Positions 7,345 to 16,450 of a DNA stretch of 64,000 bases are shown piece by piece (position 1 is the first letter of the stretch; every line of letters starts with the position of its first letter). This DNA comes from Tahibacter harae. Lineage in GTDB: Bacteria > Pseudomonadota > Gammaproteobacteria > Xanthomonadales > Rhodanobacteraceae. Position numbers and translations under genes: made by a program. Below the pieces are notes generated by a model, which was not told where the DNA came from, made no database searches, and saw nothing but the letters and a program-made list of their open reading frames with translations. The stretch is from assembly GCF_024437735.1 (NCBI RefSeq), contig NZ_JANFQO010000013.1:62001-126000 (forward strand), in the 5' to 3' direction.

Positions 7345-9771
7345 TCAGTCGAACCCGTCCAGGAAGATCGAATCCAGCTGGTAAGTGCGGCAGGCCGACA
7401 GCTCCGAACTCGCGCCGTTGTGCGCCCCGCCGATCTGCGTGGCGATGGCCGTGACCCGGGCATTGGTCAGCTGTGCCAGCGGGCTGCGCGGACGCAGCGG
7501 CAGGTTGAACGCCGCCAGGCCGTTCACACCGGGCGGCGCACTGCCGACGGTGACCAGGGCCCAGCCGGCCGGCTGGCGCGCTTCGGTGCCGCTGATGCAG
7601 TCGCTGGCGATGAAGGCTTCGACGAGGTACTCGCCGGCGTTGGTCAGCAGCCTGCCGCTCACGCTGCCGCGCTGTGCCGGGCCGCCGGCGATCAGCAGCA
7701 CCGGCGCATTGATGCCGCGATTGGGCTGGGCGGCGGCGGCCGCGCTGCCGTCGTAGTCCAGCGGCTCGGGACCGTCGCTGCCCAGGTCCACGGCCAGCCC
7801 GGCGTTGTCCCAGATGCTGTTGCCGATGAAGCTGTTGCGCTGGCCGCCGGTCTGGCGGATGCCGGCGCCGCCGCTGTTGGCGATCTGGTTGCCGCTGATG
7901 CGGTTGTCGCTGGAGCTGCCCTGGATCAGCACGCCGTGGCTGCTGTTGGACAGGTCGTTGTCGCAGCCGCCGCCGGGGCAGAACTGGAAGCCGACCCGGC
8001 GCCCGAGCACGTTGTCGCGGATCTGGTTGCGCGAGGCGTCGAACAAGGCCAGCGGCGAGCTGGTGCCGGAAATGGCGTTGTCCACGACGACGTTGTCGTG
8101 GCTGCTGATGCCCACGCCCACGCCGTTGCCGCCGGTGGCTTCGTTGCCGCTGGCCTTGAGGCCGATCAGGTTGTTCTCCACCCGGCTGCGCGTGCTGGGC
8201 CAGTTCAGCGCGATGGCGTAGTCGCGCAGGCCGGGACCGAACAGGTTGATCCGCCAGGCATCGGCGCCGCCGATCGCGGTCTGTTCGGCGCTGCCGCGCA
8301 CGAACACGCCCAGCGGACTGGCCAGGAATTCATTGCCGGCGATGCTGGAGCCCTGGCCGGCCTCCAGCGCGATGCCGGCCTCGCTGAAGAACGAGAACGC
8401 CATCCCGCTGACGCCGAGCTGCGCCGTGCTGCCGGCCGCCTGCGGCAGGCGCAGGCCGTAGTGCAGGCCGTTGATGCCGGTCAGGCTGACGCAGATCGTG
8501 GCGTTGGTGGACTTGCCTATAGGCGCGGTGTTGGGCGCGCTGCCGGGCTGCGAATAGCCGTCTATGCCGATATGCGAGAGGATCAGCGGCAGCTCGCTGT
8601 CCGGTGCGATCACGCGCGGGCAGGCGCCGGGAATATTGAAGCGGATGACCGAATAATCCGGATCGGCATTGGCCTGGTTCAGCGCCCAGCGCAGTGTGCC
8701 TATGCCGCTGCCGTCGTCGTTGCGCGTCACCAGGATTTCCCCGCCGACGCCAGTGACGGCCGACTCGTAGGCGCCGCGGTCGGGCGCCGGACCGATATGG
8801 CGCGGATTGCCGCTGATGTCGTACTGCGGCAGGCCGCCGCTGGGCGCGATCAGGCCGCTGTTGATGGCGGTGGAGGCGTTCTGCAGGCGGAAGTCCTTCG
8901 CCGCCGGATTCACGAACAGCGGATCGAACGACAGCGAGCCGCTGGAACTGGCCGCGCCGGCGAACTCGACGCTGACGCTGCTCAGCGTGTTGTTGCGGCG
9001 GACATGGTTGGATGTTCCGGCGATATCCAGATCCAGGCCGTTGCCCCAGAAGATGTTGTTGTCCAGGCGCACCGCGGCGCCGCCGTCGCCGGAACCCCGG
9101 CGCCAGCCTATGCACAGCCCGTTGGCCGGGTTGTGGGCGATGGTGCTGTGGTTCATCGTCAGCGCGTCGTCGCTGTCGACCAGGGAGCGGATGGTCAGCG
9201 CGCAGTGCCGCTCGGCCGCCGTATCGGGGCCGCCGCTGGAATGCACCAGCACGTCGGTGACGGAAACCTCCTCGCCCGAGAGGACATTGCCGAGCACGGC
9301 CGGCCCCTCGAAGCGCAGGCGCGCGGCGTCGAGCCGGGCGTTGGCGAACACGGGTCCGGTCGCGCTCAGATACACCTCGCCACCGAAATCGCGAAAGCTC
9401 AGCGAGTTCAGCGAGAGGTTGTCGGCGTAGATGGTCAGGCTCTCGCCGATGGCCGGCCGCAGCACGGTCAGGGCCGGATCGACGCTGCGCGCGGTGCAGC
9501 TGGCATCGGCATAGCCGCCGATCAGCGTGAGGTCGTTGTCGAACTGCGCGACCTCGGGACGGATGGCGTAAGTGCCCTGGACCAGGCGCACGATCGTATC
9601 TTCGCCTTCGTCGAGATAGTCCTGCAGTGCGGCATCGAGCAGTGCATTGCTGTCGACGCAGAAATCCTGCAGCGCCAGCGCCGGCGGCGCAAAAAAGCCC
9701 GCCAGCAGGAACAGCGGAGCCAGCAGGCACCGGCGCAGCAGGCGGGCCTTGGTTTTCGGAATATCGCGCAT
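7345..9771 (-). CDS. Secreted right-handed parallel beta-helix protein with C-terminal FLDGFD tail
   Basis: An 808-residue exported protein. After a basic n-region and hydrophobic core (LLAPLFLLAGFFAPPALA) comes a long region of short repeats rich in N, S, G and D (SLNSLSFRDF, NHSTIAHNPANGLCIG, NNIFWGNGLDLDIAGTSNHVRRNNTLS, ISGNQIANSGGAGI), characteristic of PbH1 beta-helices found in adhesins, lyases and cell-surface proteins. No catalytic residues can be assigned. The protein ends DSIFLDGFD, a tail motif also seen elsewhere in this window. The ATG at 9771 is chosen because AAGGA lies 8 bases upstream; ATGs at 9789 and 9819 are less likely. The gene is divergent from the ECF sigma operon. Confidence 0.75.
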   Translation of the reverse strand: MRDIPKTKARLLRRCLLAPLFLLAGFFAPPALALQDFCVDSNALLDAALQDYLDEGEDTIVRLVQGTYAIRPEVAQFDNDLTLIGGYADASCTARSVDPALTVLRPAIGESLTIYADNLSLNSLSFRDFGGEVYLSATGPVFANARLDAARLRFEGPAVLGNVLSGEEVSVTDVLVHSSGGPDTAAERHCALTIRSLVDSDDALTMNHSTIAHNPANGLCIGWRRGSGDGGAAVRLDNNIFWGNGLDLDIAGTSNHVRRNNTLSSVSVEFAGAASSSGSLSFDPLFVNPAAKDFRLQNASTAINSGLIAPSGGLPQYDISGNPRHIGPAPDRGAYESAVTGVGGEILVTRNDDGSGIGTLRWALNQANADPDYSVIRFNIPGACPRVIAPDSELPLILSHIGIDGYSQPGSAPNTAPIGKSTNATICVSLTGINGLHYGLRLPQAAGSTAQLGVSGMAFSFFSEAGIALEAGQGSSIAGNEFLASPLGVFVRGSAEQTAIGGADAWRINLFGPGLRDYAIALNWPSTRSRVENNLIGLKASGNEATGGNGVGVGISSHDNVVVDNAISGTSSPLALFDASRNQIRDNVLGRRVGFQFCPGGGCDNDLSNSSHGVLIQGSSSDNRISGNQIANSGGAGIRQTGGQRNSFIGNSIWDNAGLAVDLGSDGPEPLDYDGSAAAAAQPNRGINAPVLLIAGGPAQRGSVSGRLLTNAGEYLVEAFIASDCISGTEARQPAGWALVTVGSAPPGVNGLAAFNLPLRPRSPLAQLTNARVTAIATQIGGAHNGASSELSACRTYQLDSIFLDGFD

Positions 9772-10346
9772 GACCAGTTCCTTTTGCATGGAGGCTGTGG
9801 ACGCGGCTTGCCGTGCCACTGCGGGTCCAAGCAGGGCTGGCGCAAAATCCGAACGCGCGCCCTGGTGCTGCGGGTGAACGCGGCTTCATCCTTCGCCGGC
9901 ATGTGCCGCGGCGGACGGGGCAGCCACTGTTCGCGCTGCGGCGGGTGTGCGCGGACGGCTGGCGTCTGGTGCTCCGCTGCACCGCCTTCGATGACGCTGC
10001 ACGAGGCATCGGTGTCAGCCGCGCTGAAATGCCGCAAGTTACATTGTAGAAAATGCAACTTCAGGGCTGCCGCCGGTGCCGTCGCCGCTGTTTGCGGCGG
10101 CCGTGCATGACATCCCGGCTGATCGGACCGCTTTCGGCCTGCATTCCCTGCCGGGCGATCTGCGCCGGCGGCGGCGATACCGTGCCGTACGCCACGCACC
10201 GGCTTGCACCGCAGCGAACGGCGGGAGTAGCTTGGTTTGAAGGCAGGCGCGGATCTCCGGGGCTGCCGGCGGTCACGGTTGCGCCGATCAGGCGCGGTGC
10301 AGAATCCGGACACGCGGCGGCCTTCCGGCCGCAAGGATGGCAAATC
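9772..10346. other. Intergenic region between divergent beta-helix and sigma-factor genes
   Basis: About 575 bases without a convincing gene. It contains an AT-richer island around 10036-10061 with an inverted repeat (listed separately) and should hold the promoters for both flanking genes. Open frames here are low-complexity shadows. Confidence 0.6.
10036..10061. promoter_or_regulatory. Inverted repeat AAGTTACATT-N6-AATGCAACTT
   Basis: Ten-base arms with one mismatch and a six-base spacer, in an AT-rich patch within otherwise GC-rich DNA. The geometry (26 bp, two half-sites one to two helical turns apart) suits a dimeric transcription factor. It lies about 270 bases from the beta-helix start and about 290 from the sigma-factor start, so it could regulate either gene. 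The regulator is unknown. Confidence 0.4.
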
Positions 10347-10949
10347 ATGCGCGACACCCCGCCCGCCCCTGCCGCGGTATCCGTGCACACCACGCAATTG
10401 CTGCTGGCACGCATCCGCGACGGCGACGGCGCCGCGCGCGAGGAACTGGTGCGGCGCGTGCTGCCGCTATTCGAGCGCTGGGCCCACGGCCGCCTGCCGG
10501 CGCGGGCGCGCGGCGCGGTGGATACGGCCGATCTGGTCCAGGTTTCCCTGCTCAGTGCGCTGGGCCGCATCGGGCAGTTCGAGTCCGCCCATCCCGGCGC
10601 TTTCTTCGCTTATCTGCGCCAGATCCTGCTCAATGCGCTGCGCCGCACCCTGGCCAACGAAGTGCGGCCGGGCGCGGCGGTGGATTTCGACGAAGTGCAG
10701 CACGAACTGGTCGACCAAGGTTCGGCGCTGGAGCGCATCGTCGGCCGCGACAACCTGCTCGCCTACGAGCAGGCCCTGGCCGGCCTGCCGCCGCCGCACC
10801 AGGCCCTGGTCGTGATGCGGTTCGAGTTCGGCATGAGTTTCGTGGAGATCGCCGCCGAACTCGGCGAAACGCCGGACGGTGTTCGGATCAAGCTCAATCG
10901 CGTGCTTAAGAAGATGGTGGCGGCGATGGGCGGCGCGCATGAGCAATGA
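10347..10949 (+). CDS. ECF-type RNA polymerase sigma factor
   Basis: A 200-residue sigma-70 ECF protein. Region 2 is recognisable in GDGAAREELVRRVLPLFERWAHGRL and AVDTADLVQVSLLSALGRI. Region 4 carries an HTH in LPPPHQALVVMRFEFGMSFVEIAAELGETPDGVRIKLNRVLKKM. The ATG at 10347 has AAGGA about 9 bases upstream. No anti-sigma gene follows. Instead the stop overlaps the start of a Ser/Thr kinase-TPR gene by 11 bases, the arrangement of kinase-linked ECF factors. By inference the kinase controls the sigma factor, perhaps by phosphorylation. Confidence 0.85.
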   Translation: MRDTPPAPAAVSVHTTQLLLARIRDGDGAAREELVRRVLPLFERWAHGRLPARARGAVDTADLVQVSLLSALGRIGQFESAHPGAFFAYLRQILLNALRRTLANEVRPGAAVDFDEVQHELVDQGSALERIVGRDNLLAYEQALAGLPPPHQALVVMRFEFGMSFVEIAAELGETPDGVRIKLNRVLKKMVAAMGGAHEQ

Positions 10950-13620
10950 ACGGGCACTGGAACGACTCATAGAGCGGCTGCTCACCGGCGCGCCGGGCGA
11001 GACTGCGCAGACGAGTCCGCTCGAAGGCCTCTCGGCTGGCGAGGCGGCCGCACTGGATGTGATCGGCAGCGTGTTCGCCGGCTACGACGCACTGCGCAGC
11101 CAGCCGCTGCCGGCCGCCGCGCCGCGGCCGGAGCCGCAGGAAGGCGACCGGGTCGGGCCGTTCCGGTTGCGCGGCCGGCTCGGCGCCGGCGGCATGGGCG
11201 AGGTCTGGCTGGCCGAACGCGCCGACGGCCAGGTCGAGCAGCGTGTGGCGGTCAAGTTCCTGCGCATCAGCCAGCAGCATTTCGCCGAATGGTTCCAGCG
11301 CGAGCAGCGCCTGCTGGCGCGGCTGGAACACCACTACATCGCCCGCTTCATCGACGCCGGCCACGACGGCCGCGGCCTGCCCTGGCTGGCCATGGAATAC
11401 GTCGACGGCGAAGCGCTGGACAGCCATTGCGATGCGCACGGCTACGGCCTGGAACAGCGCCTGGCGCTGTTCCTGCGCGTGTGCGAGGCGGTCGAGCATG
11501 CCCACCGCCACCTGGTGCTGCACCGGGACATCAAGCCGGCCAATATCCTGGTCAGCCGCGACGGCACGCCCAAGCTGCTGGACTTCGGCGTAGGCAAGGC
11601 CCTGGGCGCCGCCGCCGATGCCGAGACCCGGCAGCCCGCCTTCACCTTCGCCTACGGTGCGCCGGAACAGTTCCGCGGCGCGCCGGTATCCACCGCGACC
11701 GACGTGTTCTCGCTGGGCCTGCTGCTCTACCACTTGCTCGCCGGCGAGCTGCCGCGCTCGCGCCAGCAGGCTTCGGTGGCCGAGCTGGCGCTGCGCGAGC
11801 AGACCCTGGAACCGGCCTCCGCCCAGGCCCAGGACAACCCGGCTGCACCCGTGCCGGCGGCGCGCCTGCGCGGCGACCTCGATGCCATCCTGGCCAAGGC
11901 CACGGCGGCCGATCCGCGCGACCGCTATGCCGCGGTGACCGCGCTGGCCGACGACCTGCGCCGCTTCTGCGACGGCCTGCCGGTCAATGCGCGGCCCGCC
12001 ACGCGCCGCTACCGCGCGCGCAAGTTCGTGCGCCGCCATCGCACCGGCGTTGTCGCCGCGGCCGTGGCGCTGCTGGCGCTGACCCTGGGCCTGGGCCTGG
12101 CCCTGTGGCAGGCCGGCGAGGCGCGCGCCCAGGCGCGCCGGGCCGATCTGCAGGCCGCGCGGGCCGAGCGCATCGCCGATTTCATGACCGGCCTGCTGCG
12201 CGAGCAGGATCCGCTGGAGCGCCCTGGCAGCCGGCCGCGTTCGGCGCAGGAACTGGTGGCCGACGGCGTGCGCCGCGCGCGCAGCGACCTGGCCGAGCAG
12301 CCGGAGCTGCGCGCCAGCCTGCTGGCCGTGCTCGGCGAGGCGACGGCCAACCTGGGCGACCTGGGCGCCGCGCAGGCGGTGCTGAGCCAGGCCCTGGCCG
12401 AAGCGCCGGCCGGCAGCGCCGCCGCGGCGCGCCTGGAAGCCTTGCTGGGCCGCATCGCCATCCAGCAGGGCCATGACGGCGAGGGCGTGGCGCGGCTGGA
12501 CGCGGCCTTGCCGCTGCTGCTGGCCGGCAGCGCGCAGGACCAGGTGTTCGCCGCGCGCCTGCAGGTCTACCAGGCCAACGACCTGTTGCAAAAGGGCAGG
12601 ACCGAGCCGGCGCTGGCGCTGATGCGCACCAGCTACGCGCGTGTCAGCGCGCGCCTGGGCGAGGACAACCTGGATGTGCTGGACGTGCGCGAGAGCCTGA
12701 TCGGCCTGCTCGAACAGGCGCGCCGCGACGACGAGGCCGAACCGCTGGCGCGCGACCTGATCGCGCGGCTGGAACGCCTGGCCGGCGCCGATTCGCCGCA
12801 GCTGGCCGACGCGCTGCGCTACCTGGCCGGCATCGAAAAACGCCGCGGCAACTTCGCCGCGGCGGGTGCGCTGTACCAGCGCGCCATCGCCCTGGCGCTC
12901 AGGCATCTGGGCGCGCGCCACCACGCGACCGCGACGCTGTACTCGCGCTATGCCAATGTGCTGCAGGACGCCGGCCAGCCCGAGTCGGCCCTGGCCCAGC
13001 TGGCCCTGGCCGAGCAGGCCCTGCCCGACGGCGCCGACAAGGCGCGCGCGCAGATCCTCGCCACGCGCGGCGAAACTCTGATCGACCTCAAGCGTGCCGA
13101 CGAGGCCGAGCAGGTGCTGCGCGAAGCCCTGCGCCTGCGCCGCGAAGCCGGCGGGCCGCAGGACGCGCTGGCCTGGTATGCGCAGAGCGAATGGGGCCGC
13201 GCGCTGCTGGCGCAGGGCCATATGGCCCAGGCCGAGGCCGCCCAGCGCGAGGCCCTGGCCCAGATGCAGCGCATCATGGGCGCGGACGCCTATCAGCTGA
13301 CTTTCGTGCTGCGCGCGCTCGGCGATACCTGCATGGCCGCCGGCCGGCCCGCCGAAGCGGCGGCGCTGCGCGGCCGCGCGCGCGAGCTGGCCGCGCGGCG
13401 CTACGCCGCCGGCCACATCATCGTGCTGCAGTTCCGCCTGGGACAGGCCGAGGCGCTGCTGGCCGCAGGCGACGCGGCGGCGGCGCTGGCGCAGCTGCAA
13501 GCCATCCTGGCCGAACCCGAGCAGCCGGGAACCCAGGCAATCCGTGCACGGGCGCGCGAGTTGCAGGCCGCGGCGCCGCACAGCGCCGGTAGCGCCGCGA
13601 AAAAGAGTACGCGGCGGTGA
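10939..13620 (+). CDS. Membrane Ser/Thr protein kinase with C-terminal TPR domain
   Basis: An 893-residue protein. An N-terminal extension is followed by a Hanks-type kinase: glycine loop GAGGMGEVW at 82-90, VAVK Lys106, catalytic HRDIKPAN with Asp197, DFG at 215-217, and APEQ in place of APE. One transmembrane helix lies at about 370-390 (GVVAAAVALLALTLGLGLALW). The remaining 500 residues are Ala/Leu-rich helical pairs with A-x8-G-A-type spacing, a TPR array probably outside the membrane. The start overlaps the sigma-factor stop by 11 bases, so the two are translationally coupled. All catalytic residues are present, so the kinase should be active. Substrate and signal are unknown; the sigma factor is the obvious candidate. 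Confidence 0.88.
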   Translation: MSNERALERLIERLLTGAPGETAQTSPLEGLSAGEAAALDVIGSVFAGYDALRSQPLPAAAPRPEPQEGDRVGPFRLRGRLGAGGMGEVWLAERADGQVEQRVAVKFLRISQQHFAEWFQREQRLLARLEHHYIARFIDAGHDGRGLPWLAMEYVDGEALDSHCDAHGYGLEQRLALFLRVCEAVEHAHRHLVLHRDIKPANILVSRDGTPKLLDFGVGKALGAAADAETRQPAFTFAYGAPEQFRGAPVSTATDVFSLGLLLYHLLAGELPRSRQQASVAELALREQTLEPASAQAQDNPAAPVPAARLRGDLDAILAKATAADPRDRYAAVTALADDLRRFCDGLPVNARPATRRYRARKFVRRHRTGVVAAAVALLALTLGLGLALWQAGEARAQARRADLQAARAERIADFMTGLLREQDPLERPGSRPRSAQELVADGVRRARSDLAEQPELRASLLAVLGEATANLGDLGAAQAVLSQALAEAPAGSAAAARLEALLGRIAIQQGHDGEGVARLDAALPLLLAGSAQDQVFAARLQVYQANDLLQKGRTEPALALMRTSYARVSARLGEDNLDVLDVRESLIGLLEQARRDDEAEPLARDLIARLERLAGADSPQLADALRYLAGIEKRRGNFAAAGALYQRAIALALRHLGARHHATATLYSRYANVLQDAGQPESALAQLALAEQALPDGADKARAQILATRGETLIDLKRADEAEQVLREALRLRREAGGPQDALAWYAQSEWGRALLAQGHMAQAEAAQREALAQMQRIMGADAYQLTFVLRALGDTCMAAGRPAEAAALRGRARELAARRYAAGHIIVLQFRLGQAEALLAAGDAAAALAQLQAILAEPEQPGTQAIRARARELQAAAPHSAGSAAKKSTRR

Positions 13621-13746
13621 TCTCCATTGGCTCGGCAAGTCTGCGCGGAGCCGGTGCAGGTGCTCGCACAGGAGCGCGGCAGTCCGACGCAGCCACGGCG
13701 ACCTGCGGCAGCGTCATGCATGCATTCCCGCCGCATTCGCCGCCAA

Positions 13747-13776
13747 CAAAAAAGCGCCCGGCGGGCGCTTTCTTGT
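13747..13776. terminator. Bidirectional intrinsic terminator
   Basis: Stem AAAGCGCCCG / CGGGCGCTTT (13751-13771), preceded by an A run and followed by TTTCTTGTT. It lies between the convergent kinase-TPR gene and the RDD gene and can act on both strands. Confidence 0.85.
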
Positions 13777-13819
13777 TCCAGCGAAACCGCGCCGCCGTCA
13801 CCGGCGGCGGGCAAGGCGA

Positions 13820-14989
13820 TCAACGCATCGCGGCGACGAAGGCCATCGCGGCGAGGAAGAACAGCGGCGGCAGGGACAGGCAGACAATATTGATCAGCCA
13901 GCCGTACCAGGGCATGGGCGAGCGGTCGGTGGGCAGGGGCTGGCCCGGCTGCACCGTGTCGAAGACCACGAAGGTGCTGGCCAGCATGTCGTGCAGGCCC
14001 TGCTTGCGCTCGGTGAAGCCGACCATGAAGAAGCCGATGCCGAGGATGATGCCGGACAGGATCTTGCCGAAATGGCGGCCGGTGGCGCGGGCGAAGCTGA
14101 TGCGGTTGCCGAATTCGTTGACCACCTTCAGCTGCATGGCGCGCTTGCCCAGCGTGGCCTGGGCGTCGCCGGCTTCGAGCTTGGCGAAGTAGAGCCAGCC
14201 GATGACGATGCCGACCAGCGAAGCGAGCAGGTTGACGCCCAGCGCCACCTCGGCCGAGCCGGTCATGGCACCGGCGAAGCCCAGGATGAAGCTGACGATG
14301 AAGTTGGCAATGCCGATCAGGAAGCTGTCGATCAGGTAGGCGCTGGTGCGGCGCCAGAAACCCGCATGGATGGCTTCGCCGGCGGGCAGCGGCTCGTCGG
14401 AGAGGATTTCGCCACTGTTGACCGGATCGGAGTATTCGGTCGGGTTGGCATAGGGCGAGTATTCCTCGGCCGCGGTCAGCACCGGCGGCGCGGCGGCGGC
14501 GCGCGGTTCTATCGGCTGGTAGGCGCCGGGCGGCGGCTCGGCGCGGAACGCAGGCGGTGCCGGCGGCGGCGGCGGTACCGCGGCGGCCGGCGGCGGAGAC
14601 AGGCGGCTGAACGGGCCCCAGTTGTTCTCGCCGACCTTGGCCACTTCCACATTGCCCGACCAGTCGCCGGTGGCGACCTTGCGCTCGATGAAGGCATGCG
14701 GCACCGGGCCGCGCGGCTTGCCGCCGACGACGGCAAACAGGCTGCCGCGCTCGTCCAGCACATGGATCTCGCTTTCCGCGCCGATGCCGCGCAGGCCGTC
14801 CTGCAGCCCCTGCAGCTTGCCGAGGTCGTCGCTTTCCTTGAGCGTTACCGGCGCGCGCGGCACCAGCTGGGCGCTGACCTTGTCCGGTTCCATGCGGAAA
14901 TAGCTGGCCAGGGCCGGCCATACCGATTCCGCGGCGTGACCGGGCAATACGATGCCGGTCAGCACCAGGGCGTGTTTGGTGTTTTCCAT
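13820..14989 (-). CDS. RDD-family membrane protein with N-terminal GYF_2-like domain
   Basis: 389 residues. The N-terminal part resembles a small sensor domain: LVLTGIVLPGHAAESVWPAL, then a GYF_2-like stretch GPVPHAFIERKVATGDWSGN...NNWGPF near residues 90-128. A Pro/Ala-rich linker follows (PPPAAAVPPPPPAPPA). The C-terminal half is an RDD domain with the Arg-containing motif GFWRRTSAYLIDSFLIG, further hydrophobic helices, and TLGKRAMQLKVVNEFGNRISFARATGRHFGKI. RDD proteins are multi-pass inner-membrane proteins, some linked to Na+/H+ exchange or envelope functions. The gene ends just before the bidirectional terminator at 13747. Function is not assignable beyond the family. Confidence 0.8.
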   Translation of the reverse strand: MENTKHALVLTGIVLPGHAAESVWPALASYFRMEPDKVSAQLVPRAPVTLKESDDLGKLQGLQDGLRGIGAESEIHVLDERGSLFAVVGGKPRGPVPHAFIERKVATGDWSGNVEVAKVGENNWGPFSRLSPPPAAAVPPPPPAPPAFRAEPPPGAYQPIEPRAAAAPPVLTAAEEYSPYANPTEYSDPVNSGEILSDEPLPAGEAIHAGFWRRTSAYLIDSFLIGIANFIVSFILGFAGAMTGSAEVALGVNLLASLVGIVIGWLYFAKLEAGDAQATLGKRAMQLKVVNEFGNRISFARATGRHFGKILSGIILGIGFFMVGFTERKQGLHDMLASTFVVFDTVQPGQPLPTDRSPMPWYGWLINIVCLSLPPLFFLAAMAFVAAMR

Positions 14990-15096
14990 TGTGATCCCCA
15001 GATGACGCGCACGCCGGGACCGGCGCGCTGGCCCGACTTTACCGTTTCAGCATCGGCGCGCAACCCGCGGCGGGCGGCGTGCGCGCGGTGCTGTGC

Positions 15097-16380
15097 CTAC
15101 GGCCGTTCGAGGATCGCCGTCACGCCCATGCCGCCGGCGGTGCAGATCGAGATGAGGCCGCGGCCGGAGCCTTTCTCCTCCAGCAGCTTGGCCAGCGTCG
15201 CGACGATGCGCGCGCCGGTCGCGGCGAAGGGATGGCCCAGCGCCAGCGACGAACCGTTCACATTCATGCGCGCCGGATCGATGCTGCCCAGCGGCGCATC
15301 CAGGCCCAGGCGGTTCTTGCAGTAATCCGGGCTTTCCCAGGCGCGTAGCGTGCACAGCACCTGCGCGGCGAACGCTTCGTGGATCTCGTAGAAATCGAAA
15401 TCCTGCAGGGTCAGGTTGGCGGCCTTGAGCATCTGCGCCACGGCCACGGTCGGCGCCATCAGCAGGCCTTCGCCGTGGACGAAATCCACCGCCGAGACCT
15501 TGGCATGGGTCAGATAGGCCTGCACCGTCAGGCCGCGCGCGGCGGCCCATTCATCCGTGCCCAGCAGCACCGCCGAGGCGCCGTCGGTGAGCGGGGTGGA
15601 ATTGCCGGCAGTCAGCGTGCCCTGGCCCGAGGTCTTGTCGAAGGCGGGCTTGAGCGTGGCGAGCTTTTCCAGCGTGGTATCCGGACGCAGGATGTTGTCC
15701 CGCTCCACGCCGCGGAACGGTATGACCAGATCCTTGAAGAATCCGCGCTGGTAGGCCGCGGCGCCTTTCTGGTGGCTCTCCCAGGCCAGCTTGTCCTGGT
15801 CGGCGCGGGCGATCTTCCACTCCTTGGCCATGAGTTCGCAGTGGTCGCCCATGGACTTGCCCGTGCGCGGCTCGGCCACGCCGGGGAAATGCGGCTTGAG
15901 TTCGCTGAAGCTGAAACCGCGCAGCGCGGTCTTGACCTTGTCCAGCGGCGTCTTGGCGCGGGCCGCGGCGAGCAGGCGCTGCTGCAGCTTGCGGCCGTAG
16001 ACCACGGGCACGTCGCTGGTGGTGTCGGAGCCGCCGGCGACGCCGCAGTCCATCTGGCCGACGGCGATCTTGTTGGCGATGTAGATGGCCGTGTCCAGCG
16101 AAGTGCCGCAGGCCCGCGTGATGGTGATGCCCGGCGTGGTCGGGGCCAGGCCCGAGGACAGGGCCGCCTCGCGCGCGAGGTTCCAGTCCGAGGAATGGTG
16201 GATCACCGCGCCCATCGCCACTTCGCCGACTTCCACGCCGTGCAGGCCGAACTTCTCGACCAGTGCGCCCAGGGTCTTGATCGACATGCCCAGGTTGCCG
16301 ACGTCGGCATAGGCGGTGTTGTTGCGACAGAAGGGGATGCGAACCCCGCCGATGATGCCTACGCGCTGCTTGCTGGTCAC
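15097..16380 (-). CDS. fadI: Acetyl-CoA C-acyltransferase (FadI-type thiolase)
   Basis: A 427-residue thiolase that cleaves 3-ketoacyl-CoA in beta-oxidation, or condenses acyl-CoAs in reverse. Active-site residues seen: acylated Cys91 in RACGTS, the NVNGSSLALGHPFAATG His motif, and the C-terminal CTAGGMGVTA Cys. Length matches FadI (about 436) better than FadA (about 390). The GTG at 16380 is chosen because AGGAAGG lies about 8 bases upstream and the protein then begins TSKQRVGIIGG; an ATG 14 codons upstream lacks such a site. No fadJ or fadE neighbour is present. It is divergent, with a 70-base gap, from the 2OG oxygenase. Confidence 0.9.
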   Translation of the reverse strand: MTSKQRVGIIGGVRIPFCRNNTAYADVGNLGMSIKTLGALVEKFGLHGVEVGEVAMGAVIHHSSDWNLAREAALSSGLAPTTPGITITRACGTSLDTAIYIANKIAVGQMDCGVAGGSDTTSDVPVVYGRKLQQRLLAAARAKTPLDKVKTALRGFSFSELKPHFPGVAEPRTGKSMGDHCELMAKEWKIARADQDKLAWESHQKGAAAYQRGFFKDLVIPFRGVERDNILRPDTTLEKLATLKPAFDKTSGQGTLTAGNSTPLTDGASAVLLGTDEWAAARGLTVQAYLTHAKVSAVDFVHGEGLLMAPTVAVAQMLKAANLTLQDFDFYEIHEAFAAQVLCTLRAWESPDYCKNRLGLDAPLGSIDPARMNVNGSSLALGHPFAATGARIVATLAKLLEEKGSGRGLISICTAGGMGVTAILERP

Positions 16381-16450
16381 GATTCGCCTTCCTGCGGCTG
16401 AGGGAGAAGCGCCTGTTATCATCGGACGTTTCCGGGCGCTTGTTTATTCT

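Noticed and set aside
6874-10110. A 1078-residue open frame on the plus strand
   Set aside because: It is antisense to the beta-helix gene. Its Ala/Arg/Val-rich translation has no family motif and no credible start, as is common opposite GC-rich genes.
10906-13638. A 910-residue minus-strand open frame
   Set aside because: It mirrors the kinase-TPR gene, whose motifs are unambiguous. The antisense product is low-complexity Arg/Gln/Ala.
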